NCBI RefSeq assembly: GCF_001556045.1 | Contig: NZ_LSIC01000215.1 | Span: 1-42,985, forward strand | Length of the DNA stretch: 42,985 nucleotides | Direction of reading: 5' to 3' | Source: Bradyrhizobium sp. CCH5-F6 | GTDB taxonomy: Bacteria; Pseudomonadota; Alphaproteobacteria; Rhizobiales; Xanthobacteraceae | In this document: in pieces, positions 6,409-14,757 of the stretch | How the letters are laid out: each line of letters starts with the position of its first letter | Position numbering within the stretch: position 1 is the first letter of the stretch | Position numbers and translations under genes: made by a program | Notes under the pieces: generated by a model | The model's database searches: none | What the model saw: only the letters and a program-made list of their open reading frames with translations | Told to the model about the DNA's origin: nothing

Positions 6409-7692
6409 ATGCACATACTCCTCCTCGGTTCCGGCGGCCGCGAACATGCTCTGGCGTGGAAGATCGCAGCCTCCCCCCTGGTCACCAAATTCTGGTGCGC
6501 GCCCGGCAATGCCGGAATCGCGAAGGAGGCCGAATGCGTGGCGCTGGATGTCGCCGACCATGCGGCGGTGATCGACTTCTGCAAGGCCAACAACGTCGAG
6601 CTGGTGGTGGTCGGGCCGGAGACGCCGCTGGCGGCCGGGATCGTCGATGATCTCACGGCCGCCGGCATCAAGGCGTTCGGGCCGAGCAAGGTCGCCGCGC
6701 AGCTCGAAAGCTCCAAGGGGTTCACCAAGGCGCTGTGCACCGAGTTCGGCATTCCCACAGGCGCCTACCAGCGATTCACCAACGCCGATAACGCGCGCGC
6801 CTATGTGCAGAGCCAGGGCGCGCCGATCGTGGTCAAGGCCGACGGCCTTGCCGCCGGCAAGGGCGTGGTCGTCGCCAAGACCGTGCGCGAGGCCGAGGAT
6901 GCCATCGCGATGATGTTCGAGGGCGCGTTCGGCGAGGCCGGCGCCGAGGTCGTGATCGAGGAGTTTCTGCCTGGCCGCGAGATCAGCTTCTTTGCGCTGT
7001 GCGACGGCGAGACCGCCATCCCGCTCGCCTCCGCGCAGGACCACAAGCGCGTGTTCGACCATGACGTCGGCCCGAACACCGGCGGCATGGGCGCCTATTC
7101 GCCGACCCCGCTGGTGACGCCCGCCATCCACGACGCGATCATGGCGAAGATCATTCTGCCGACGGTATCAGGCATGAAGCAGCGCGGCACGCCGTTCCGC
7201 GGGGTGCTCTATGCCGGGATCATGCTGACGACGCAGGGCCCAAAACTGTTCGAGTTCAACGTGCGCTTCGGCGATCCCGAGTGCCAGGTGCTGATGCTGC
7301 GCATGATGAGCGACATCGTGCCGGCCTTCCTGGCCGCCTGTGACGGGCAGCTGAAGAATTTCGATCTGCGCTGGCATCCGGATTCCGCGCTCACCGTGGT
7401 GATGGCGGCGAAGGGCTATCCCGGCGACTACCGGAAGGGCACCCGCATCGAGGGGTTGGAGGAGGCCGCCAGGGTCGAGTCGGTCGAGATCTTCCACGCC
7501 GGCACGGTCGCGAAGGACGGCGCGATCCTCGCCAATGGCGGCCGCGTGCTCAATGTCTGCGCGCTCGGCAAGACCGTGACCGAGGCGCAGAAGCGCGCCT
7601 ATCAGGCCGTCGATCGCATCGACTGGCCCGAGGGCTTCTGCCGCCGCGACATCGGCTGGCAGGCGGTGGAAGCGGAGAAGGCCAGGAGCTGA
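6409..7692 (+). CDS. purD: Phosphoribosylamine-glycine ligase
   Basis: GAR synthetase joins glycine to 5-phosphoribosylamine with ATP, the second step of purine biosynthesis. ATG 6409 gives 427 residues, the usual family length, and starts exactly at the conserved N-terminus [18 protein letters not shown]. The ATP-grasp core is clear: [51 protein letters not shown] and the metal-binding [11 protein letters not shown]. The C-terminal domain ([14 protein letters not shown]) is complete. The longer upstream extension in the same frame runs through repeat-derived sequence and is not conserved. It appears monocistronic. Confidence 0.97.
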   Translation: MHILLLGSGGREHALAWKIAASPLVTKFWCAPGNAGIAKEAECVALDVADHAAVIDFCKANNVELVVVGPETPLAAGIVDDLTAAGIKAFGPSKVAAQLESSKGFTKALCTEFGIPTGAYQRFTNADNARAYVQSQGAPIVVKADGLAAGKGVVVAKTVREAEDAIAMMFEGAFGEAGAEVVIEEFLPGREISFFALCDGETAIPLASAQDHKRVFDHDVGPNTGGMGAYSPTPLVTPAIHDAIMAKIILPTVSGMKQRGTPFRGVLYAGIMLTTQGPKLFEFNVRFGDPECQVLMLRMMSDIVPAFLAACDGQLKNFDLRWHPDSALTVVMAAKGYPGDYRKGTRIEGLEEAARVESVEIFHAGTVAKDGAILANGGRVLNVCALGKTVTEAQKRAYQAVDRIDWPEGFCRRDIGWQAVEAEKARS

Positions 7693-7908
7693 GGGAAGTG
7701 GCGCGATCCCGGACGGCGCATAAAGCGCGCGAATCCGAGATCTCGAGGTTTTGCTGCCACCGCGCCGCCACATCTTTCGTCGAGAATGTGCAATCAGCTG
7801 TTGGGGTTAGCGGCCCCTCCGATAATACCTCTACTGTGCATGGGGTTGTTTTCGACGTTTTTGTTTGTCGGGGGCGGTTCCGGGACTGACCAGACAAGGA
7901 TGCAGAAG

Positions 7909-8811
7909 ATGTCCGACCTCGCCGACCTCTATCCGGGCTTCGCCGCCGAATGGATCGACACCTCCTTCGGCCGTGTCTTCGCCCGCGTCGGCGGCAAGGG
8001 CCCGCCGCTGCTCCTGCTGCACGGCTTCTCCGAGACGCATGTGATGTGGCACCGCGTGGCACCCGAGCTCGCCGACGCGTTCACGCTGATCATCGCCGAT
8101 CTGCCGGGCTATGGCTGGTCCGACATGCCCACGAGCGATGCGCTGCACATGCCCTACAGCAAGCGCGCCATGGCGAAAGCCATGGTCGAGGCGATGGAGC
8201 GGCTCGGCCACGTGCATTTCGCGCTCGCCGGCCACGACCGCGGCGGCCGCGTCTCGTATCGGCTGGCGCTCGACCATCCCGGCCGGCTGTCGCGCCTCGC
8301 CGTACTCGATATTCTGCCGACCTATGATTACTGGGAGCGGATGAACCGCGCCTATGCGCTGAAGATCTGGCACTGGACCTTCCTGGCCCAGCCCGAGCCG
8401 CTGCCGGAGACGCTGATCGCGGGGCAGGGCGAGTTCTTCCTGCGCTTCAAGATGGCGAGCCAGACCAAGTCGAAGACGCTGGACGCCATCGACCCGCGCG
8501 CGCTCGAACACTACCTCGCCCCGTTCCGCGACCCCGCCCGCATCCATGCGATGTGCGAGGATTATCGCGCCGGCGCCTATTTCGACTACGACCTCGACAA
8601 GGCGGATTTCCAGGCCGGCAAGAAGATCACGATCCCGATGCTGGCACTGTGGGGCAATGCCGGCATCGCGCAGGCCGCCGCCACCCCGCTCGACACCTGG
8701 AAGCAATGGGCGACGAATGTGAGCGGCATGCCGGTCGATTCCGGCCACTTCCTGACCGAGGAGAATCCCGACGCGACCGCGAAGGCGCTGCGCGAGTTTT
8801 TCTCGGCTTGA
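7909..8811 (+). CDS. Alpha/beta hydrolase, fluoroacetate dehalogenase-like
   Basis: Haloalkanoate-cleaving alpha/beta hydrolases of this type hydrolyse fluoroacetate to glycolate and fluoride. ATG 7909 is preceded by AAGGA eight bases upstream and gives 300 residues; an ATG nine bases earlier is also possible. From this start every functional residue known for R. palustris RPA1163 falls at the same number: nucleophile D110 in GHDRGGR, carboxylate-binding R111 and R114, acid D134, halide-pocket H155, W156 and Y219, and H280. Much of the rest matches too ([29 protein letters not shown]). The cap-domain region 170-195 differs more and position 41 is Ser, so substrate preference may have shifted. 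Confidence 0.88.
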   Translation: MSDLADLYPGFAAEWIDTSFGRVFARVGGKGPPLLLLHGFSETHVMWHRVAPELADAFTLIIADLPGYGWSDMPTSDALHMPYSKRAMAKAMVEAMERLGHVHFALAGHDRGGRVSYRLALDHPGRLSRLAVLDILPTYDYWERMNRAYALKIWHWTFLAQPEPLPETLIAGQGEFFLRFKMASQTKSKTLDAIDPRALEHYLAPFRDPARIHAMCEDYRAGAYFDYDLDKADFQAGKKITIPMLALWGNAGIAQAAATPLDTWKQWATNVSGMPVDSGHFLTEENPDATAKALREFFSA

Positions 8812-8819
8812 GGATCTTG

Positions 8820-8902
8820 TAGCCCGGATGGAGCGCAGCGAAATCCGGGGGCTCTCACCGCAGCGACACTGACCCGGATTGTGCTGCGCTCCATCCGGGC
8901 TA
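8820..8902. repeat. Palindromic intergenic repeat (TAGCCCGGATGGAGCG type)
   Basis: A perfect 20-bp inverted repeat (8820-8839 against 8883-8902; TAGCCCGGATGGAGCGCAGC and its complement) is extended inward by AAATCCGGG / CCCGGATT. It sits between the convergent ends of the dehalogenase-like gene (8811) and tadA (8915). It is a widespread kind of proteobacterial intergenic palindrome and may terminate transcription in both directions, although no T-run is present. Confidence 0.75.
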
Positions 8903-8914
8903 CGCAGCTCCGCC

Positions 8915-9361
8915 CTACCGCCGCTCGCGAAAGAACTCCTTCAGCAGCCGCGCCGCCTCGCTCTCGCCGACGCCGGAGTACACGTCCGGCGCGTGGTGGC
9001 AGGTCGGCGAGGCAAAGAAGCGCACGCCGGATTCCACCGCGCCGCCCTTGGGATCGGCCGCGCCGTAATAGAGCCGCCGGATCCTTGCAAAGGAGATCGC
9101 GCCCGCACACATGGTGCAGGGCTCCAGCGTCACGTAGAGGTCGCAGTCGACGAGGCGCTCGCTGCCGATCTTGCTTGCCGCCTCGCGCAGCGCGATGATC
9201 TCGGCATGGGCGGTCGGGTCATGGTCGGTCAGCGTCCGGTTGGCGGCGGTGGCGATGACCTCGTAATTGCGGACCACCACGCATCCGATCGGAACTTCGC
9301 CCGATTTCCCGGCATTTTCGGCCGTCAGAAGCGCCAAATCCATGAAAGAAGGGGCTTTCAT
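8915..9361 (-). CDS. tadA: tRNA adenosine(34) deaminase
   Basis: TadA converts A34 of tRNA-Arg(ACG) to inosine so that it reads several arginine codons. With ATG 9361 (MKAPSFMDLALL) the protein has 148 residues, normal for the family. The cytidine-deaminase zinc site is intact: H52-A-E54 (TAHAEIIALREA) and P-C82-T-M-C85. The C-terminus (ESGVRFFASP, EAARLLKEFFRERR) is also typical. An ATG four codons upstream (9373) is an alternative with GCAGG ten bases before it. It is divergent from the pseudouridine synthase gene, with about 130 bp between them for both promoters. Confidence 0.95.
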   Translation of the reverse strand: MKAPSFMDLALLTAENAGKSGEVPIGCVVVRNYEVIATAANRTLTDHDPTAHAEIIALREAASKIGSERLVDCDLYVTLEPCTMCAGAISFARIRRLYYGAADPKGGAVESGVRFFASPTCHHAPDVYSGVGESEAARLLKEFFRERR

Positions 9362-9492
9362 GCCTCGTATCATCGCCAGAAACCTGCTACTAGCTCCGCC
9401 TTCAGCAAGAGTGGATACCGATTTTGCCTGAGCATGCGGCTCGCAGCGAGCGCGCACAATGCTTTCCGGCTACCCCTTAAGTGAGATCATTC

Positions 9493-11580
9493 ATGCCTCG
9501 CGACAGCGACAAAGACAACGATTCCCGCGACCGGCGTGACCGCGGCCCGGCCAAGGGCCGTTCGGGCAAGCCCCGGGGACCGGACAAGAAGTTCGCCAAG
9601 CGCGGCTTCGCCGGCAAGAACGACCGCGACGAGCGTCCCGCCCGCGGCGACCGTGATAGCCGCCCGTCCCGTGGGGATCGCGACAGCCGCCCGTTCCGCC
9701 GCCGCGAGGAGGGCGATGCCCCGCGCCGCGATTTCAGCGACCGTCCCCGCGCCAAGCGCGACGATCGCAGCAGTGAAGGCCGTGGCGAGCGCAGCTTCAA
9801 GCCGCGCGGCGACCGGCCGTTTTCCGATCGCACCTCGCGCGATGGCGAGAAGCGGCCGTTCAAGCCGCGCGGTGATCGCCCCTCCCATGGGCGCGACGAC
9901 CGCCCGCGCAGCCGGGATCGTGACGACGCGCGCCCGGCCGGTCGGACCGGTGAGAGGAAGTTCGGCGACAAGCGGCCTTATGCGCCGCGTGGCGATCGTC
10001 CGGAGCGCAAGTTCGAGGGCGAGCGGAAGTTTTCGCGAGGCGGACCGGATCGCAGCGAGCGCCCGCGCGATCGCGGCGAGCGCAGCGATTCAAAGCCCTG
10101 GCAGAAGCGCGACGCGGCTCCGCGCGGCGATCGGCCGCCGCGCAAGGATTTTGGCAAAGGTCCGCGCAAGGATTTCGGCGGCCGTGACCGCAGTGAAGAC
10201 AAGCCTTGGCAGAAGCGCGAAGGCGGCGACCACCGTCCGCGCGTCTCGCGATCGCGCGACGATCGCGCATCCGGCGACCGCCCGTTCCGCGAGCGACCGA
10301 AATTCGATCGCCCGCGGGAGGATCGTCCCAAATTCGATAGGCCTCGTCGTGACGGCGACGGCGAGCGCGGTGGGCGCGGCGGTGATCGCCCGAAATTCAG
10401 TCGTCCACGCGAGCGCTCCGAAGGCCGCTCCGACTGGCACGAGCATCCGCGTAGCGAAGGCCGTTTCGGCGATCGTCCGCGCCGCGAAAACGAGGACGAG
10501 ACCAGGATCTTCGAGAAGCGGCCCGCCTTCGGGGGGCGCGGCGCCTATCGCGAGCGCGATCGGGATTTCGAGGGTCGGCCGCGCCGTGAAGACACGCCGA
10601 AGCCGAAGAAAGCCGGCGAGCGCATCGCAAAGGTGCTGGCGCGCGCGGGGCTTGCCTCGCGACGCGACGCCGAGGAGATGGTCACGCAGGGCCGCGTCAC
10701 GGTCAACGGCCGGGTGATCAACTCGCCGGCGCTGGACGTGACGCAGAACGACGTCGTGTCCGTCGATGGCAAGCCGTTGCCGCCGCGCGAGCGCACGCGA
10801 CTGTTTCTCTATCACAAGCCACGCGGCCTGATGACGACGCATGACGACCCCGAGGGACGTCCGACCGTGTTCGACAACCTGCCCGAAGGCCTGCCGCGCC
10901 TCATCAGCGTCGGCCGGCTCGACTTCAACACCGAGGGCCTATTGCTGCTCACCAACGACGGCGGGCTCGCGCGCACGCTCGAGCTGCCCGACACCGGCTG
11001 GCTGCGCCGCTACCGCGTCCGCGCCCATGGCGACGTCACGCAGGCGCAGCTCGACGAGCTCAAGAACGGCGTCGAGATCGAGGGCGTCAAGTACGGCCCG
11101 ATCGAGGCGACGCTGGAGCGCGACCAGGGCGCCAATGTCTGGCTGGTGTTCGCGATCCGCGAGGGCAAGAACCGCGAGGTGCGCAATGTCTGCGCCCATC
11201 TCGGGCTCGAGGTGAACCGGCTGATCCGCGTCTCCTACGGCCCGTTCCAGCTCGGCGAGGTCCCCGAGGGCCAGGTCGAGGAGATCCGGTCACGCGTGCT
11301 GCGCGAGCAGCTCGGCGACAAGGTGATCGAAAAATCGGGGGCGCAGTTCGACGTGCCGCAGAAATCTTCTGCGGCCGATGACGATGCGCCCCGCGAGAGC
11401 AAGCCCGCCAGCAAGCGCGCCGTGATCAACGACCGCAAGGGCCGCCGTGTGCTGGTGCAGCGCACCGGCAGCGACGAGGCGCGCGAGCGCAACGAGATGG
11501 AAGCGGCCGGCTATGGGCCTCCCCGCCGTCCCAAGCGCGGCTATCACGGCAAGCGCGATCTGGCGCCGCGGGAGGACTGA
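9493..11580 (+). CDS. rluB: rRNA pseudouridine synthase (RsuA/RluB family) with long Arg/Asp/Gly-rich N-terminus
   Basis: The C-terminal part is an RluB-type enzyme that isomerises uridine in 23S rRNA. It has an S4 RNA-binding domain from about residue 375 (GERIAKVLARAGLASRRDAE, VTVNGRVIN) and the catalytic motif GRLDFNTEGLLLLTNDG with Asp477. The family RNA-contact segment is EGKNREVRNVCAHLGLEVNRLIRVSYGPF. The protein has 695 residues, more than twice the usual length. Residues 1 to about 370 are a low-complexity, disordered tract of repeated short units such as DRPSRGDRDSRP, RPFKPRGD and DRPKFDRPR. ATG 9493 was chosen over GTG 9481. The last base of the stop lies three bases before the rsmD start, suggesting an operon. 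The exact target uridine is inferred. Confidence 0.9.
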   Translation: MPRDSDKDNDSRDRRDRGPAKGRSGKPRGPDKKFAKRGFAGKNDRDERPARGDRDSRPSRGDRDSRPFRRREEGDAPRRDFSDRPRAKRDDRSSEGRGERSFKPRGDRPFSDRTSRDGEKRPFKPRGDRPSHGRDDRPRSRDRDDARPAGRTGERKFGDKRPYAPRGDRPERKFEGERKFSRGGPDRSERPRDRGERSDSKPWQKRDAAPRGDRPPRKDFGKGPRKDFGGRDRSEDKPWQKREGGDHRPRVSRSRDDRASGDRPFRERPKFDRPREDRPKFDRPRRDGDGERGGRGGDRPKFSRPRERSEGRSDWHEHPRSEGRFGDRPRRENEDETRIFEKRPAFGGRGAYRERDRDFEGRPRREDTPKPKKAGERIAKVLARAGLASRRDAEEMVTQGRVTVNGRVINSPALDVTQNDVVSVDGKPLPPRERTRLFLYHKPRGLMTTHDDPEGRPTVFDNLPEGLPRLISVGRLDFNTEGLLLLTNDGGLARTLELPDTGWLRRYRVRAHGDVTQAQLDELKNGVEIEGVKYGPIEATLERDQGANVWLVFAIREGKNREVRNVCAHLGLEVNRLIRVSYGPFQLGEVPEGQVEEIRSRVLREQLGDKVIEKSGAQFDVPQKSSAADDDAPRESKPASKRAVINDRKGRRVLVQRTGSDEARERNEMEAAGYGPPRRPKRGYHGKRDLAPRED

Positions 11581-11583
11581 CGC

Positions 11584-12138
11584 GTGCGCGTGGTCGGCGG
11601 TCGTTTGAAGGGGCGCAATCTCGCCTCACCGTCCTCGCGCGACATCCGTCCCACGGCGGACCGGTTGCGCGAGTCCGTGTTCAACATCCTCGTGCACGCC
11701 TATGACGATCCGATCGCGGACGCACGCGTGCTCGATCTCTTCGCCGGCACCGGGGCGCTCGGCATCGAAGCCTCCTCGCGCGGCGCCAAGTTCACGCTGT
11801 TCGTCGACAACGGCGCCGAGGCGCGGGCGCTCCTGCGCAGCAACGTCGAGGCGCTCGGCTTAGGCGGCGTCACCAAGGTCTATCGTCGCGATGCGACCGA
11901 TCTCGGTCCCGCGCATCCCGTCGAGCCGTTCTCGCTGGTGTTCCTCGATCCGCCCTATGGCAAGGGATTTGCGGAGAAGGCGCTCGCGAGCCTGCGCGAC
12001 GGCGGCTGGCTGACGCCGGGCGCGCTGCTGGTGGTGGAAGAGGCGAAGGCCGCGCAATTCGTCACGCCGGAAGGGTTCGAGGAATTGGAGCGGCGGGCCT
12101 ATGACGATACGGAATTCGTGTTCTTGAAGAGGCCGTAG
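11584..12138 (+). CDS. rsmD: 16S rRNA (guanine(966)-N2)-methyltransferase
   Basis: RsmD methylates G966 of 16S rRNA on the 30S subunit, using S-adenosylmethionine. The 184-residue protein begins at GTG 11584 with the conserved MRVVGGRLKGR and RPTADRLRESVFNIL. It has the SAM-binding motif LDLFAGTGALGIEASSRG (50-67) and the catalytic DPPY (122-125), followed by GKGFAEKAL. It follows the pseudouridine synthase gene with only three bases between, so two rRNA-modification enzymes share one transcript. The end is separated from convergent mutL by a palindromic repeat. Confidence 0.95.
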   Translation: MRVVGGRLKGRNLASPSSRDIRPTADRLRESVFNILVHAYDDPIADARVLDLFAGTGALGIEASSRGAKFTLFVDNGAEARALLRSNVEALGLGGVTKVYRRDATDLGPAHPVEPFSLVFLDPPYGKGFAEKALASLRDGGWLTPGALLVVEEAKAAQFVTPEGFEELERRAYDDTEFVFLKRP

Positions 12139-12152
12139 CCTCACGCTCGCTG

Positions 12153-12241
12153 CGTAGGGTGGATTAGCGAAGCGTAATCCACCAAGGTCTGCCTTCCTGG
12201 ATGGCGATGTGGTGGGTTACGCTTCGCTAACCCACCCTACG
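12153..12241. repeat. Palindromic intergenic repeat (GTAGGGTGGATTAGCG type)
   Basis: Imperfect 31-nt arms (12153-12183 and 12211-12241) read CGTAGGGTGGATTAGCG... and ...TTCGCTAACCCACCCTACG. This sequence class is dispersed in many bacterial genomes. It fills the gap between the convergent ends of rsmD (12138) and mutL (12246) and could form a long hairpin at both 3' ends. No T-tract is present. Confidence 0.8.
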
Positions 12242-12245
12242 AAGA

Positions 12246-14057
12246 TCATCGTCTTCCGAACAGCTTCTCCACGTCGCTCAGCTTCAATTCGACATAGGTC
12301 GGCCGGCCGTGATTGCACTGGCCGGAGTTCGGCGTCTCCTCCATCTCGCGCAAGAGCGCGTTCATCTCCTCCGGCCGCAACCTTCGGCCGGCGCGCACCG
12401 AGCCGTGGCAGGCCATGGTGGCGGCGACGTGCATCAGGCGGCGCTCGAGGGGAAGGGCTTCGTCCCATTCGGCCATGTGCTCGGAGAGATCGCGCAGCAG
12501 CCCGCCGGCATTGGTCTTGCCGAGCAGCGACGGCGTCTCGCGCACCGCGACCGCGCCGGGGCCGAAGGATTCGATGGCAAGGCCGAACGAGGCCAGCTCG
12601 TCGCTGCGCTCGAGCAGGCGTTCGACGGTCGCCTCGTCCATCTCCACGATCTCGGGGATCAGGAGGATCTGCCGCTGCACGCCGTTGGCAGCCAGCGATG
12701 CCTTCAGCCGTTCGTAGACGATGCGCTCATGCGCGGCATGCTGGTCGACGATGATCAGGCCGTCGCGGGTCTGCGAGACGATGTAGGTCTCGTGGATCTG
12801 CGTGCGCGCGGCGCCGAGCGGGCGATCGACGAGGTCGCCGGTTGGTTGCGATTCGAACCGCACGTCCGCGCTCGGCGCGCCGACGTCGAAGGCAGCCTGC
12901 GTGCGCTCGGCGAAGGCGGGCGCCGCAGAGCCTTCGAAGGACGGCATCGGCGCGACCGGGGCGGCTGGCGATGCCCGCCAGTCCCAGCTGGCGGGGCGCG
13001 CCGTGAAGGCGGGCCGGAACGAGGACAATGCGCTCTCGCCGCCGTTGGCGGCCGTGCGCCGGCCCTCGCGCGCGAGGGCTTCCTTCAGTCCGTGCACGAT
13101 CATTGCGCGCACGAGGCCGGCATTGCGAAAGCGGACCTCGGTCTTGGCCGGATGCACGTTGGCGTCGACCTCGCGCGGATCGAGCGTGACGAAAAGCGCC
13201 AGCACGGGATGACGATCGCGCGGCAGGTAGTCGGAATAGGCCGCACGTACGGCGCCGAGAATGAGCTTGTCGCGCACCGGGCGGCCATTGACGAAGAGAT
13301 ATTGCCCGAGCGCGTTGGCCTTCGTGAGCGCCGGCGCTGCGGCATAGCCGGCGACCACGACGCCCTCGCGCTCGGCATGGACCTCGATGGCGTGGCTGCG
13401 GAATTCGGCCCCCAGAATATCGCCGAGCCGGGTCAGCCGTCCGGCGGCACCGGGCAGGGCGGCGGCCCAGGTCACCGGCGCGCGCTCCTCGCCCGCGAGC
13501 GTGAAGGCGATGTCGGGCCGCGCCATGGCGAGGCGCCTGACGACCTCGCGGATGGCTTCCGCCTCGGTGCGGTCGGTCTTCAAAAACTTCAGGCGCGCCG
13601 GCGTCGCATAGAAGAGGTCGCCAACCTCGACGCGGGTGCCGTGGGCCAGCGCCGCCGGCATGATCTCGGATTTCTCGCCGCCCTCGACGCTCAGCGCCCA
13701 GGCGTGCGGCTCGCTCGCATGCCGCGTCGTGATCGACAGCCGTGCAACCGAGCCGATCGAGGGCAGTGCCTCCCCGCGAAACCCGAGCGTGCGAATCTGC
13801 AGCAGGTCCTCGTCATCGAGCTTGGAGGTGGCGTGGCGCTCGACCGCGAGCGAGAGGTCCTTCGCGGTCATGCCGCCGCCGTCGTCGGTAATGCCGATCC
13901 GCCGCCGCCCACCGCCGTCGGTGAAGACGTCGATCCGGCTTGCGCCGGCATCAATGGCGTTCTCGACGAGTTCCTTGACCACGCTCGCCGGCCGCTCGAC
14001 CACCTCGCCGGCGGCGATGCGGTTGACGACCTGTTCTGGCAATTGACGGACGGGCAT
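12246..14057 (-). CDS. mutL: DNA mismatch repair endonuclease MutL
   Basis: MutL couples mismatch recognition by MutS to strand incision and excision. The 603-residue protein has the GHKL ATPase N-terminus: motif I ELVENAIDAGASRIDV, motif II DDGGGM, motif III TLGFRGEALPSI and SHGTRV-like LAHGTRVEV. A proline- and alanine-rich linker lies at about 340-400. The C-terminal endonuclease domain carries DQHAAHERIVYE, which fits the metal-binding DQHAx2Ex4E consensus, plus ACHGSVRAG and GQCNHGRPT. It should therefore be a nicking MutL, as in bacteria without MutH. The start MPVRQLPEQVVNRIAAGEVV is conserved. Confidence 0.97.
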   Translation of the reverse strand: MPVRQLPEQVVNRIAAGEVVERPASVVKELVENAIDAGASRIDVFTDGGGRRRIGITDDGGGMTAKDLSLAVERHATSKLDDEDLLQIRTLGFRGEALPSIGSVARLSITTRHASEPHAWALSVEGGEKSEIMPAALAHGTRVEVGDLFYATPARLKFLKTDRTEAEAIREVVRRLAMARPDIAFTLAGEERAPVTWAAALPGAAGRLTRLGDILGAEFRSHAIEVHAEREGVVVAGYAAAPALTKANALGQYLFVNGRPVRDKLILGAVRAAYSDYLPRDRHPVLALFVTLDPREVDANVHPAKTEVRFRNAGLVRAMIVHGLKEALAREGRRTAANGGESALSSFRPAFTARPASWDWRASPAAPVAPMPSFEGSAAPAFAERTQAAFDVGAPSADVRFESQPTGDLVDRPLGAARTQIHETYIVSQTRDGLIIVDQHAAHERIVYERLKASLAANGVQRQILLIPEIVEMDEATVERLLERSDELASFGLAIESFGPGAVAVRETPSLLGKTNAGGLLRDLSEHMAEWDEALPLERRLMHVAATMACHGSVRAGRRLRPEEMNALLREMEETPNSGQCNHGRPTYVELKLSDVEKLFGRR

Positions 14058-14303
14058 GAATTCGATCGGGCTCGGTCTTGGATTCGCTGAGAGCGCTATT
14101 CTATGCCGTGTTGCGTCAAAAGCATGTGTTGGGCAACAGCCGTGTCACGGTTGGGGAAGAAGGTCCCCTATCACATTGAAGACATTGGACGTTCGGGAAA
14201 TCCCGCGGCATCGATGAACCGGCTTTCGGCCGTGGTTGTGATTGTGAGGCGCCGGGCAGCGGTGTAGCATCGTGAAAAAACGGCAACAGGACGGGAGGAC
14301 GCC

Positions 14304-14621
14304 ATGTGCCATCTCTTCGCGCATCAGCCCCAACGCGACTACGAATCCCAGACCCGGTCTTTGCGGATCGGTGGGCACTGCACGTCGATCCGTCTGGAAA
14401 TGGCGTTCTGGGACACGTTGGAGGAGATCGCGGCCAAGGAGAGCATGAGCCTCGGCAAGTTCCTGACCACGCTCTACAACGAGGTGCTCGACCATCATGG
14501 CGAGGTCAACAATTTCGCCTCGCTGCTGCGCTGCTCCTGTCTGATCTATCGATCTCGAAGCGTTGCGCCGGTCCAGGAGTTCAAGGCAACCGTTGCGCCC
14601 ATTCTCGACGCGGCCGAATAG
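14304..14621 (+). CDS. Ribbon-helix-helix domain protein
   Basis: This 105-residue protein has a strong ribosome binding site (GGAGG at 14294-14298). The beta strand TRSLRIGGHCTSIRLEMAFW, split by the turn at HC, and the helices WDTLEEIAAKESMSLGKFLTTLYNE fit the RHH_4 family found in alphaproteobacteria, which are presumed DNA-binding dimers. The C-terminal helix ends VAPVQEFKATVAPILDAAE. The target is unknown. The 246-nt region before it (14058-14303), between divergent mutL and this gene, shows nothing else I can support. After the stop an imperfect hairpin (about 14662-14693, core CTGGTGC/GCACCAG) precedes the convergent GMC oxidoreductase gene. Confidence 0.8.
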   Translation: MCHLFAHQPQRDYESQTRSLRIGGHCTSIRLEMAFWDTLEEIAAKESMSLGKFLTTLYNEVLDHHGEVNNFASLLRCSCLIYRSRSVAPVQEFKATVAPILDAAE

Positions 14622-14757
14622 TCCCTGCAGCGACAGCCACACCCGCATTATCGATGTCGCTCCGGCCTGGTGCACAATCGCGCACCAGACCGGGACGTCA
14701 ACTCAGCGTGTGAATACGCAATCCTCCTCAATGTCGTCCTGGCAACGCCAGGCGAGA

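Noticed and set aside
7786..7908. Longer N-terminus for the dehalogenase-like protein
   Set aside because: The extension is not conserved; alignment with RPA1163 and the ribosome binding site support 7909.
12309..14090. 593-codon plus-strand frame opposite mutL
   Set aside because: Antisense shadow; mutL has complete motifs on the other strand.
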